A stretch of 64,000 nucleotides of DNA from Bacteroidota bacterium (GTDB lineage Bacteria; Bacteroidota; Bacteroidia; B-17B0; Aurantibacillaceae). Position 1 is the first letter of the stretch; each line of letters starts with the position of its first letter. Made by a program: the position numbers and the translations under genes. Location of the stretch: NCBI GenBank assembly GCA_016702705.1, contig JADJDM010000023.1, forward strand, positions 37,074 to 101,073. The letters are read 5' to 3'. Below the pieces are notes generated by a model. It was not told where the DNA came from, searched no databases, and saw only the letters and a program-made list of their open reading frames with translations. Of the stretch, positions 26,851 to 35,420 are shown in pieces.

Positions 26851-29295
26851 TTGAAAAATTTCTTTTACATACTCCTAACATTTTTAGCGATACAAACATC
26901 GGCTCAAAAGTTTACTATTAGCGGTACTGTAAAAGATAAATCGAATGGTGAAACTGCTATTGGTGCAAATGTATATTTAAAAGAAATTACTGTTGGAGCA
27001 GCTACTAGTGTTTATGGTTTCTATTCTATAAATGCTCCAAAAGGAACATATACACTGGTATGTAGCTATTTGGGTTACGAACTTTTTGAGAAACAAATTA
27101 CATTAGATAAAAACCAATCGATTGATATATATCTTATTCCAAGTGCAATTACAACCGAAGAAGTAACCATTAATGGTAAAGCTGCCGAAAATGTAAACAG
27201 CTCACAAATGAGTGCTGTGCAAATGGATATACAGCAAATAAAAAAACTTCCTGCTTTTATGGGTGAAGTGGATATCATGAAAAGCATTCAGTTAATTCCA
27301 GGAGTTAAATCAGCGGGTGATGGACAAAGTGGTTTTTATGTGCGTGGTGGTGGTCCAGACCAAAACTTAATTTTGTTAGATGAAGCTGTGGTTTACAATG
27401 CATCGCATTTAATGGGTTTCTTTTCGGTGTTTAATGGAGATGCAATTAAAAATGTAAATCTAATTAAAGGTGGAATGCCTGCTCAATATGGGCAACGTTT
27501 GTCTTCTGTGCTTGACATTACAATGAAAGAAGGGAACAATCAAAAGTTTCAAGTAGATGGTGGAATTGGTTTAATATCATCTCGTTTAACAGTGCAAGGA
27601 CCAATAAAGAAAGACACTGCTTCCTTTATCATTTCTGCTCGTAGAACATACATTGATGCCATTGTAAAACCAATATTCAATGCCAAAAATTCTCCATTTA
27701 AAGGAACAAGTTATTTCTTTTATGACTTAAATACCAAGTTTAATTGGCAAATAAACAAAAAGAACAAATTGTTTTTAAGTGGTTATTTTGGCCAAGATAA
27801 ATTTCGCTTTTCCGATTCAGATGCAGGATTTAACATTCAAGTTCCATGGGGTAATGCAACTGCGGCACTTAGGTGGAATCATATTTATAACGATAAACTA
27901 TTCTCAAACACTTCTGCTATTTTTAGTTATTATGATTTTACTTTAGGTGCGATACAAGATAATTTTGAATTCAAATTATTTTCTGGAGTACGTGATTATA
28001 ATTTAAAACACGATTTCTCTTATTTCCCTAATTCAAGGCATACCATGCGCTTTGGAGTTAATTATACTTTCCACAATTTTATTCCTACCACTGCTTCTGC
28101 CAAACAAGGTGATGTAAAATTTGACCTTGGCGAAGTTATTAAACTCTATTGCCACGAAGCGCAAGCTTATTTTGGTGATGATATTGAAGTAACCGAAAAA
28201 TGGCAAGTACATGCAGGTTTACGATTTGGTTACTTTGCACAAGTTGGTCCGTTTACTCGTTACATTAAAAACGAACAAGGAAAAATTACCGATACCATTG
28301 ATTACTCTAATGGTAAAAAGATAAAGGACTACAATGGTTTGGAACCTCGTTTTTCAACACGTTACAAGCTAAGCAAAACAAGTTCGTTAAAGGCGAGTTA
28401 TACTTTCAATAAACAATATGTTCATCTTGCAAGTTTATCTTCTGTTTCATTACCAACAGATGTTTGGATGCCAAGCACATCTATTATAAAACCGCAAACG
28501 GGACATCAATATGCAATTGGTTATTTTCAAAATTTCATGAATAATATGTTTGAAACATCTGTTGAAACCTATTACAAAACCATGAAAAATTTAATTGAAT
28601 ACAAAGAAGGTGCGCAACCTGATGATAATGTAAAAGACAATCCCGATAACGCTTTTACCTTTGGTACCGGCGAAGCATACGGAGGAGAATTATTTATAAA
28701 AAAGCGTGAAGGTAAGTTTACAGGCTGGATTGGATACACCATTTCTTGGACCAAACGTACTTTCCCAGAAATTAATTTAGGAAAAACATTTTATGCCAAG
28801 TACGATAGAAGACATGATGTATCGGTAGTTGCCACATACGATGCAAATCCTCGTTGGACTTTTTCTGGTGTTTGGGTTTACTCAACAGGTAATACCGGAA
28901 CATTACCAAACTCATTGTATTATTTTGAGCAATCAGTTAATGTGCAGTATGGAGAAAGAAACTCCTATCGTTTTAAACCATACCACCGAATGGATTTATC
29001 TGCAACCTACACTCCAAACAGAGTAAAACAAATGGACAAAAGGAAGAAACGATTAGAAAGACGTTACACTAGAAAAGGGAAAGATGTTTCAACTATTGTT
29101 GTTCCAAAAAGCTGGTGTAAAAATTATCAAAGTAGCTGGAACTTCAGCATTTTCAACGTTTACAATCGTATGAATCCATACTTCTTATATTTTGATTCGA
29201 GTGGAGATGTGTTGCAAGGAACATTTAAAGTGCAGGCTAAACAAGTTTCTTTATTCCCTGTTTTACCAAGTGTAACTTGGAATTTTAAGTTTTAG
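26851..29295 (+). CDS. TonB-dependent receptor with carboxypeptidase-like regulatory domain
   Basis: An 814-aa outer-membrane transporter. After a signal peptide (to about residue 18) there is a CarboxypepD_reg domain (FTISGTVKDKSNGETAIGAN to about residue 100), a plug domain (about 115-230 with MKSIQLIPGVKSAGDGQSGF and YVRGGGPDQNLILLDE), and a long beta-barrel with alternating aromatic strands to the end (VTWNFKF). Such receptors import large substrates using TonB-ExbBD energy. The start is TTG, 4 bp after nadE, with no ATG near. No SusD gene lies nearby; the DUF4249 lipoprotein gene at its 3' end is convergent. The substrate cannot be told. Confidence 0.95.
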   Translation: MKNFFYILLTFLAIQTSAQKFTISGTVKDKSNGETAIGANVYLKEITVGAATSVYGFYSINAPKGTYTLVCSYLGYELFEKQITLDKNQSIDIYLIPSAITTEEVTINGKAAENVNSSQMSAVQMDIQQIKKLPAFMGEVDIMKSIQLIPGVKSAGDGQSGFYVRGGGPDQNLILLDEAVVYNASHLMGFFSVFNGDAIKNVNLIKGGMPAQYGQRLSSVLDITMKEGNNQKFQVDGGIGLISSRLTVQGPIKKDTASFIISARRTYIDAIVKPIFNAKNSPFKGTSYFFYDLNTKFNWQINKKNKLFLSGYFGQDKFRFSDSDAGFNIQVPWGNATAALRWNHIYNDKLFSNTSAIFSYYDFTLGAIQDNFEFKLFSGVRDYNLKHDFSYFPNSRHTMRFGVNYTFHNFIPTTASAKQGDVKFDLGEVIKLYCHEAQAYFGDDIEVTEKWQVHAGLRFGYFAQVGPFTRYIKNEQGKITDTIDYSNGKKIKDYNGLEPRFSTRYKLSKTSSLKASYTFNKQYVHLASLSSVSLPTDVWMPSTSIIKPQTGHQYAIGYFQNFMNNMFETSVETYYKTMKNLIEYKEGAQPDDNVKDNPDNAFTFGTGEAYGGELFIKKREGKFTGWIGYTISWTKRTFPEINLGKTFYAKYDRRHDVSVVATYDANPRWTFSGVWVYSTGNTGTLPNSLYYFEQSVNVQYGERNSYRFKPYHRMDLSATYTPNRVKQMDKRKKRLERRYTRKGKDVSTIVVPKSWCKNYQSSWNFSIFNVYNRMNPYFLYFDSSGDVLQGTFKVQAKQVSLFPVLPSVTWNFKF

Positions 29296-29298
29296 AAT

Positions 29299-30159
29299 TT
29301 ACTGAAACACCAAAGTATCATAAGAAGGACTATACCCGCACCACAGCCCAAGCACATTCTCGCCATACACATTCGATTCTACATTACTTGGTGCAGCAAA
29401 AGGATTTCCATTACTTAAAGTACTTGCATCGCGTGAGCGTAAGAACTTGTATTCTTTAATTCCGATATGGCAAAACTTTACAACAATTACATCTCCATTT
29501 TTAAAATAGCCCCGCTCAATATTATTATCATCTGTTGCTTCCGAGTTTTCTGCTATTCCCCTATCATAAGCAAAATCAAAAGTTTTTCCATCAATAAATT
29601 TATCTTCAAAACTACTTCCAAAAGGAGCAATAAAATCATTGTCTTTTCCAATACGTTTTGCATACCAACGATATCCATCACCCAAACCTGCAGGCTCTGG
29701 TAATCTTGCCCATATAAATCCTAAAGAGTCATTGCCTTCATGTTTATTCCATAAACTATCTAAAGCAACAGGATTGTATAATTTGGTTTGTGAGGTGTAG
29801 GTTTTTCCGTTTAGTATAATGGTTAAAAAATACTCTCTGCCAACTTGCCCCGTTATATTTGTTGCCTGATAAAAATAACCAGTACTTGGCAACACTTCCA
29901 CTAATGTATCTGTTGTTATTCCATCAGTAACAATAACAGTTGCACCTTTCACTGCAAAATCTTCTAAATTATTCACATTATTACTTCCAAAATACGGAAT
30001 GGTGTAAGACAAGAAAACGCGGGGCTTTTGTCCTGGCTCTATTGTTCCTTCCACCACCAAATATTGTTTGTATTCTGGCAATTCTACATCAACATCTTTA
30101 GTGCAACTTGTTATAAAAACAAGTGCAGTTAAAAAAGATATGTAGAATAGTTTTCTCAC
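29299..30159 (-). CDS. DUF4249 domain-containing lipoprotein
   Basis: A 286-aa outer-membrane lipoprotein. Lipobox FITSCTKD (Cys at residue 19) is followed by the DUF4249 opening VELPEYKQYLVVEGTIEPGQ and PRVFLSYTIPYFGS, then an Ig-like region with VKGATVIVTDG, and a C-terminus NVYGENVLGLWCGYS. DUF4249 proteins usually lie beside TonB receptors in the same direction; here the gene is convergent with the receptor, with a 3-bp gap. Function is inferred to be accessory to uptake. Confidence 0.9.
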   Translation of the reverse strand: MRKLFYISFLTALVFITSCTKDVDVELPEYKQYLVVEGTIEPGQKPRVFLSYTIPYFGSNNVNNLEDFAVKGATVIVTDGITTDTLVEVLPSTGYFYQATNITGQVGREYFLTIILNGKTYTSQTKLYNPVALDSLWNKHEGNDSLGFIWARLPEPAGLGDGYRWYAKRIGKDNDFIAPFGSSFEDKFIDGKTFDFAYDRGIAENSEATDDNNIERGYFKNGDVIVVKFCHIGIKEYKFLRSRDASTLSNGNPFAAPSNVESNVYGENVLGLWCGYSPSYDTLVFQ

Positions 30160-30927
30160 TTATTTAATAAACTCCATTACTTCATTGTAAAACAAATCAG
30201 GTTGTTCGGCATGTATCCAATGCCCGCTATTAGCAATGGTTACCAGTTTGTAATTAGGGAAACGAATTTCAATTTCTTGTTTATCTTCATCCGTAATATA
30301 ACTTGATTTATCGCCTCTCACAAACAATGAATTTACATTACTCCTTTTATTTTCTACTCCCACCATTATTTCTGAATACTTATCTGCAATTACTTTTAAA
30401 TTAAAACGCCAATTCATACGCTCGCTTCCACCCTGCTCCCAATAAATATTTTTTAGAAGAAATTGTTTTGTACCAAAATCTTTTATGTATTGCGATAAAA
30501 CTTCTTCCGCTTCTTTACGCGTTTTTACCACATCAAAGTTAACCGATTGCAAAGCTTTTATTACTTCATTATGATGCGCAGGATAAGCAACTGGTGCAAT
30601 ATCCGAAACAATTAACTTATCTAAAATTCCATCGTAGTTTAATGCAAAAGTCATGGCTGTTTTTCCACCCATCGAATGACCTAATAATACTGGATGTTCT
30701 AATTGATGTTCATCAATAAACTCTCGAATATCACTTGCCATCACATCATAATTCCACTCATCGCTGTGTGGGGATAAACCATGATTACGCTGATCGATGG
30801 TATAAACCTCGAAACCATTTTCACTAAAACGTTTTGCTAATGTATTCCAATTATCACTCTGCCCAAACAAACCATGCAGTATAAGCAATGGTTGTCCTTC
30901 ACCGTATTTTCTATAAGCCAATTTCAT
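30160..30927 (-). CDS. Alpha/beta hydrolase (YbfF-like esterase)
   Basis: A 255-aa alpha/beta hydrolase. Features are the oxyanion HG motif LLILHGLFGQSDNWN, nucleophile GHSMGGKTAM, the acid in SLFVRGDKSSYI and the catalytic His in ANSGHWIHAEQP, so the triad is complete. It resembles E. coli YbfF; the natural ester substrate is unknown. I chose the ATG at 30927 rather than the one at 30948, because a promoter-like TACATTTG lies between the two. It begins 1 bp upstream of the DUF4249 start, so both may be co-transcribed. Confidence 0.92.
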   Translation of the reverse strand: MKLAYRKYGEGQPLLILHGLFGQSDNWNTLAKRFSENGFEVYTIDQRNHGLSPHSDEWNYDVMASDIREFIDEHQLEHPVLLGHSMGGKTAMTFALNYDGILDKLIVSDIAPVAYPAHHNEVIKALQSVNFDVVKTRKEAEEVLSQYIKDFGTKQFLLKNIYWEQGGSERMNWRFNLKVIADKYSEIMVGVENKRSNVNSLFVRGDKSSYITDEDKQEIEIRFPNYKLVTIANSGHWIHAEQPDLFYNEVMEFIK

Positions 30928-30932
30928 TATTG

Positions 30933-30940
30933 CAAATGTA
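30933..30940 (-). promoter_or_regulatory. Candidate -7 promoter element, possibly leaderless transcript
   Basis: TACATTTG (minus strand) fits TAnnTTTG and sits 5 nt before the ATG at 30927. A -33 TTG is not clearly present. It has the same spacing to ATG as the box before the LuxE-like gene. Confidence 0.35.
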
Positions 30941-30983
30941 CTATTCACAAATGAATATTGTTTTAGTAAATTTATAAAACTTA

Positions 30984-31424
30984 CTAATTTCCGTCGCCGC
31001 CGAAATACTTCTCCTCAACCAAATCAGCATTAAAAGCCACTTCGTAAAGTGTTTTATCAAGTAAAGCCTCGGTAATACATTCAACCGGAATAGCGGCTTG
31101 GCAAATAATAGCTTCACAAGGACTTCCATTTTCACGTTTATCAGGAATTACTGTAAAGGTACTTTGACTATTAAGTCCAGCCTCTTTTAAAAGCAAATAC
31201 AAATCAACTTTAGTTGAATACTCACCGCAACGACTAGTTAAAAGAACCGCAGGTTCACCAAAATAGCGGTCGGCAACTTGCGATATGTTCACAAATTGAT
31301 AACGCCAATTATCTTCATCAATTTTTAAGGCAACATCCATGCGATAAACACCAGGACTTAATTCATCTAATTTGTATTTCCACTTTGCAGAAATAGCATC
31401 TAAAGTTTTTTTTAGGTCGAACAT
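30984..31424 (-). CDS. Hypothetical protein
   Basis: A 146-aa soluble protein (MFDLKKTLDAISAKWKYKLD) without signal peptide or TM helix. It looks like a small alpha/beta domain, perhaps of the YbjN/chaperone-like kind, with the phrase YRMDVALKIDEDNWRYQFVN and C-terminal EEKYFGGDGN. I do not recognise the family. It lies upstream of the alpha/beta hydrolase on the same strand, with a 55-bp gap, and is divergent from DUF4290. Confidence 0.8.
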   Translation of the reverse strand: MFDLKKTLDAISAKWKYKLDELSPGVYRMDVALKIDEDNWRYQFVNISQVADRYFGEPAVLLTSRCGEYSTKVDLYLLLKEAGLNSQSTFTVIPDKRENGSPCEAIICQAAIPVECITEALLDKTLYEVAFNADLVEEKYFGGDGN

Positions 31425-31534
31425 GATAAGAAGTTTAATTGTTAATCAAATATGGTGAAATTATTGTGGATTTGTATCAAAAAAATGAAAAAAAATTGCT
31501 ATTTTTAAGGCTTATATTAATTTTTACATTTAGA

Positions 31535-32209
31535 ATGGATTATAACACACAACTGCCCAAAATGATTATTCCCGAGTACGGCAGAAATATACAACACATG
31601 ATTAATCATTGTTGTGCAATTGAAAACAAAGAAGAAAGAAATTTATGTGCAAAAGCTATCATTCAAGTAATGGGCGCATTAAATCCGCACTTACGTGATG
31701 TGGCTGATTTCACCCATAAACTGTGGGATCATTTATTCATTATTTCCGAATTTAAATTAGATGTTGATTCACCATACCCAAAACCAAGTGCGGAAACGCT
31801 TTATACAAAACCAGAACTTGTAAGTTACCCTAGCGGAAAAATAAGATACAAGCACTACGGTAAAACCATTGAAAACATCATTAGCAAAGCAAAAGAATAT
31901 CCTGCAGGTGCTGAAAAAGATGAGTTGACTCGTATTATCGCAAACAACCTTAAAAAATCATACATCACTTGGAACTCAAAAGATTTAATGGATGATGGTG
32001 TTATTTTAAAACAATTAGAAGAACTTTCTGGTGGTGAATTAAAACTTGAAGATGCTTCTAAATTAAGTTCTGCAAGTGATTTGGTTAAACGTGTTCCTGT
32101 TCACAATAATAACAACAATAGAAACAAAAACAATTACAAGAACAAGAATAACAATAATAGAAACAGGCATCAAAACAATAATAACAACAATAGAAACCCA
32201 AAATATTAA
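31535..32209 (+). CDS. DUF4290 domain-containing protein
   Basis: A 224-aa protein of the DUF4290 family, universal in Bacteroidota and usually upstream of murA. It starts MDYNTQLPKMIIPEYGRNIQ, with the helical DUF4290 body (HLRDVADFTHKLWDHLFIIS). The last 40 residues are a low-complexity Asn/Arg/Lys tail (NNRNKNNYKNKNNNN-type), basic and probably disordered, which might bind nucleic acid or the cell wall. An earlier in-frame start exists at 31439, but the conserved N-terminus supports the ATG at 31535. murA follows after 6 bp. Function unknown. Confidence 0.93.
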   Translation: MDYNTQLPKMIIPEYGRNIQHMINHCCAIENKEERNLCAKAIIQVMGALNPHLRDVADFTHKLWDHLFIISEFKLDVDSPYPKPSAETLYTKPELVSYPSGKIRYKHYGKTIENIISKAKEYPAGAEKDELTRIIANNLKKSYITWNSKDLMDDGVILKQLEELSGGELKLEDASKLSSASDLVKRVPVHNNNNNRNKNNYKNKNNNNRNRHQNNNNNNRNPKY

Positions 32210-32215
32210 ACATTT

Positions 32216-33517
32216 ATGATTTTTGAAGTAACCGGCGGTAAACATTTAAAAGGTGATATTATTCCACAAGGCGCGAAAAACGAAGCATTACAAATTCTTT
32301 GCGCTGTTTTACTTACTAAAGAAAAAGTTGTGATTGGCAACATCCCTGAGATTGTTGACATCATGAAACTTATCGACCTTTTAAAAGACCTTGGCGTAAA
32401 GGTTGAAAAAACGGGACATGAAGAGTATTCTTTTCAGTCAGATGATGTAAATGTTGATTACCTTATCTCTCCTGAATTTAAAAAGAAAGGCGGAAGCTTA
32501 AGAGGTTCTATTATGATTGTTGGTCCATTGTTGGCTCGCTTTGGAAGAGCATATATGCCAAAACCAGGTGGAGATAAAATTGGAAGAAGAAGAGTTGACA
32601 CTCACTTTTTAGGATTTGAAAGTTTAGGGGCAGCATTTAATTACGATGATGAAGCTGAATTTTTTAAAGTAGAAGCTAAAAAATTAAAAGGTGCTTACAT
32701 GCTATTAGATGAAGCATCTGTAACAGGAACTGCAAACATTGTAATGGCTGCTGTTTTAGCAGAAGGAACTACAACTATATACAACGCAGCTTGCGAACCT
32801 TACTTGCAACAACTTTGCAAAATGTTGAATCGCATGGGTGCAAAAATTTCGGGTATTGGTTCAAACTTACTAACGATTGAAGGAGTTGAAACGCTTGGAG
32901 GAACAACACATCGTTTGTTACCTGATATGATTGAGATTGGTTCTTTCATTGGCTTAGCTGCCATGACACAATCAGAAATCACCATTAAAAATGTTTCTTA
33001 TCCAGATTTAGGAGTTATTCCTGGAGTGTTTCAACGCTTAGGTATTAAGATGGAATTAAGAGGAGATGATTTATACATTCCTGCACAAGAGCATTACGAA
33101 ATTGACACATTCATTGATGGTTCCATACTAACTGTTGCGGATGCACCTTGGCCAGGATTTACTCCTGATTTAATTAGTATCATTTTAGTTACTGCAACAC
33201 AAGCAAGAGGAAATGTACTAATACATCAAAAAATGTTTGAAAGTCGTTTATTCTTCGTTGATAAACTAATCGACATGGGAGCACAAATTATTTTATCTGA
33301 TCCTCATCGTGCAGTAGTAATGGGATTAGATCGTAAAACACAATTAAGAGCAATTCAAATGGCATCGCCTGATATTCGTGCAGGTGTATCATTATTAATT
33401 GCTGCTATGTCGGCAAAAGGAAAGAGCACTATTTTTAACATTAACCAAATTGATAGAGGATATCAACACATCGATACACGTTTAAATGCTATCGGTGCTG
33501 AAATCATAAGAAAGTAA
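32216..33517 (+). CDS. murA: UDP-N-acetylglucosamine 1-carboxyvinyltransferase
   Basis: Catalyses the first committed step of peptidoglycan precursor synthesis, transfer of enolpyruvate from PEP to UDP-GlcNAc. At 433 aa it is a typical MurA, with the opening GAKNEALQILCAVLL (KNEA near residue 21) and the closing RGYQHIDTRLNAIGAEI. The loop that normally holds the catalytic Cys (GGC, Cys115 in E. coli) reads MPKPGGDKIGRRRVDTHFLG: Asp120 replaces the Cys. Cys-to-Asp MurA enzymes are active and resist fosfomycin in Mycobacterium, Chlamydia and Borrelia, so this is probably active and insensitive. Co-transcribed with DUF4290 (6-bp gap) and followed 2 bp later by the TlpA-like gene. Confidence 0.97.
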   Translation: MIFEVTGGKHLKGDIIPQGAKNEALQILCAVLLTKEKVVIGNIPEIVDIMKLIDLLKDLGVKVEKTGHEEYSFQSDDVNVDYLISPEFKKKGGSLRGSIMIVGPLLARFGRAYMPKPGGDKIGRRRVDTHFLGFESLGAAFNYDDEAEFFKVEAKKLKGAYMLLDEASVTGTANIVMAAVLAEGTTTIYNAACEPYLQQLCKMLNRMGAKISGIGSNLLTIEGVETLGGTTHRLLPDMIEIGSFIGLAAMTQSEITIKNVSYPDLGVIPGVFQRLGIKMELRGDDLYIPAQEHYEIDTFIDGSILTVADAPWPGFTPDLISIILVTATQARGNVLIHQKMFESRLFFVDKLIDMGAQIILSDPHRAVVMGLDRKTQLRAIQMASPDIRAGVSLLIAAMSAKGKSTIFNINQIDRGYQHIDTRLNAIGAEIIRK

Positions 33518-33519
33518 TT

Positions 33520-34131
33520 ATGAAACAAATTATATTTTCAATACTACTATTAGGAACAATTGGATTTGTTGCTTGTAAATCTTCGGGAGGAACAACAACA
33601 AATACTACGTCAACAAAAAAAACTTCGAAGGGAGAAGACTATACACCACCTGATGATGTTCCTATTGGTTTAGGTATTGGCCAACGCGCGCCAGAATTAG
33701 AATTTAAAAACCCGAACGATTCATTAATTAAACTTTCTTCGTTAAGAGGGAATTATGTGTTAATTGATTTTTGGGCAAGTTGGTGCGGACCGTGCAGAGG
33801 AGAAAATCCAAATGTTGTAAATGCTTACAATAAATATAAAGACGCAAAATACAATTTTGGTAAAGGATTTAGAATTTTTAATGTTTCTTTAGATCAAAAC
33901 AAAGAAGCATGGAAAAAAGCAATTGAGAAGGACAAACTTAATTGGCCATACCATGTAAGTGATTTAAAAGGCTGGGCTGCAGAGCCGGCAGCAAAATATG
34001 GAGTTAATTCAATTCCTACTAATTGGTTGATAGACCCAAGAGGAATTATTGTTGCAAGAGGTTTAAGGGGTCCCGCTTTAGATGCGGAATTGGAAAAGTA
34101 TTTAAAAAAAGAAGAACCTTCTAAAAAATAA
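33520..34131 (+). CDS. TlpA family disulfide reductase, lipoprotein
   Basis: A 203-aa thioredoxin-fold lipoprotein. The lipobox ends FVACKS (Cys19), followed by a Thr/Ser-rich linker (30 residues) and a thioredoxin domain with the active site FWASWCGPCRGENP (Cys89, Cys92) and the cis-Pro loop VNSIPTNWLIDP. It probably acts in the periplasm as a thiol reductase for cytochrome maturation or oxidative repair. It begins 2 bp after murA and 5 bp precedes a related but catalytically altered protein. Confidence 0.93.
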   Translation: MKQIIFSILLLGTIGFVACKSSGGTTTNTTSTKKTSKGEDYTPPDDVPIGLGIGQRAPELEFKNPNDSLIKLSSLRGNYVLIDFWASWCGPCRGENPNVVNAYNKYKDAKYNFGKGFRIFNVSLDQNKEAWKKAIEKDKLNWPYHVSDLKGWAAEPAAKYGVNSIPTNWLIDPRGIIVARGLRGPALDAELEKYLKKEEPSKK

Positions 34132-34136
34132 ATAAG

Positions 34137-35375
34137 ATGAGTTTTATAAAAAGTGTTTTTTTTGTTATTATGTTATTTGCAATTTCAAGCGCAAAAGCAT
34201 TAGTAGTTGGTGATAAAGCGCCTGATTTTAAATTAAAAGATCAAAAAGAATCGTTTATAACACTTTCCGAACAACTAAAAGATAAAATTGTTCTTATTCA
34301 TTTTTGGTCTCCTTCTAACATAAAAAGCAGAGAAAAACATTCTTATTTTAGTAAAATTGCAAACGATTATAAAAATACACCATTAGGAAAAGCTAATGGT
34401 TTAGTTGTAGTTTCAGTTTGTTTAGAACAACTAAAGGAGTCTTGGGAAATGGCAGTAGCAAAAGATGGCTGTGGTAACTTAATTAATGTTTGGGATAAAA
34501 ATGGTTTGTATTCGTTGATTGCAAAAAGCTATCAATTAACAAAATTACCCACTGATTTTTTAGTTAACACAAACGGGAAAATTTTATTGATTGACCCAAA
34601 TGATGTATCCTTACATACCAGACTAATTGTTTTAAATAAAAACGCATCCGTTCAAACTGATATAAGTGCAAAATTACTATATGGAACTCCAAAAAATTTG
34701 CACCCTTTAGCACATCAAAAAGTATATTTAGTATTAGACAAGGACACGCTTAATGTTGCAGAAACAGATGATTATGGTGATTTTGTGTTTAAACAAGTAA
34801 TGACTCAAGGAACTGAATTAAGTATTGGAAAAACAAACGAAATTAAAGAAACCGATAACCTTTATCTTGCAAAACAAAATGGTGTTATAGTAAATAAATT
34901 CACAAAAAGTGCATCTGGTTTTAACTATAAAATGTTGGATAAGGATGTAGCTCGACTTTCAGAAATTGTAGAAGAGGATTCAGGATTAAAACTGGACGCA
35001 TTTAATAAATCAAGCAACAAAGAATTATTGTTAGTAGAAAACATTTATTATGCAACAGATGATTATAAAGTTTCCGATAAAACGGCTAAACTATTAACTA
35101 AGATTGCAGAAACAATGAAAACAAACACAACTCTTAAGTTAGAGGTTTCTTCTCATACAGATGCAAAAGGTGCTGATGCCTACAACAAAGAACTTTCTGA
35201 TAAAAGAGCGAAAGCAGTAATGGAGTTTTTAGTTAGTAAAGGAATTGCTAAAACACGCATTAAAGCAATAGGAATGGGCGAAACAAAAGTTCTTAATCGT
35301 TGTAAAAACGATGTGAATTGTTCAGAAAAAGAACATGAACTAAACAGAAGAACTGAATTTAAATTCAGTAAATAA
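34137..35375 (+). CDS. Thioredoxin-fold/OmpA fusion protein lacking the CxxC
   Basis: A 412-aa exported protein with two domains: after a signal peptide (to about residue 20) a TlpA-like thioredoxin fold (about 22-170) and a C-terminal OmpA peptidoglycan-binding domain (about 295-412, with VENIYYATDDYKVSDKTAKL, LKLEVSSHTDAKG, LSDKRAKAVMEFLVSKGI and ELNRRTEFKF). Between them is a beta-rich linker of about 115 aa. At the redox site the usual WCxxC reads FWSPSNIKS: both cysteines are gone, so it should not be a disulfide enzyme. The family's cis-Pro region (LPTDFLVN) is kept. It could be a structural or sensing protein anchored to peptidoglycan. It starts 5 bp after the active TlpA homologue. 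Confidence 0.9.
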   Translation: MSFIKSVFFVIMLFAISSAKALVVGDKAPDFKLKDQKESFITLSEQLKDKIVLIHFWSPSNIKSREKHSYFSKIANDYKNTPLGKANGLVVVSVCLEQLKESWEMAVAKDGCGNLINVWDKNGLYSLIAKSYQLTKLPTDFLVNTNGKILLIDPNDVSLHTRLIVLNKNASVQTDISAKLLYGTPKNLHPLAHQKVYLVLDKDTLNVAETDDYGDFVFKQVMTQGTELSIGKTNEIKETDNLYLAKQNGVIVNKFTKSASGFNYKMLDKDVARLSEIVEEDSGLKLDAFNKSSNKELLLVENIYYATDDYKVSDKTAKLLTKIAETMKTNTTLKLEVSSHTDAKGADAYNKELSDKRAKAVMEFLVSKGIAKTRIKAIGMGETKVLNRCKNDVNCSEKEHELNRRTEFKFSK

Positions 35376-35420
35376 TAGAATTGATGTTTCAATTCTAAAT
35401 TTCATTTAATACTAAATAAC

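Noticed and set aside
32063..32245. A minus-strand ORF with Val/Ile runs opposite the DUF4290 tail
   Set aside because: It is the complement of the Asn-rich low-complexity tail of DUF4290 and has no coding signs.
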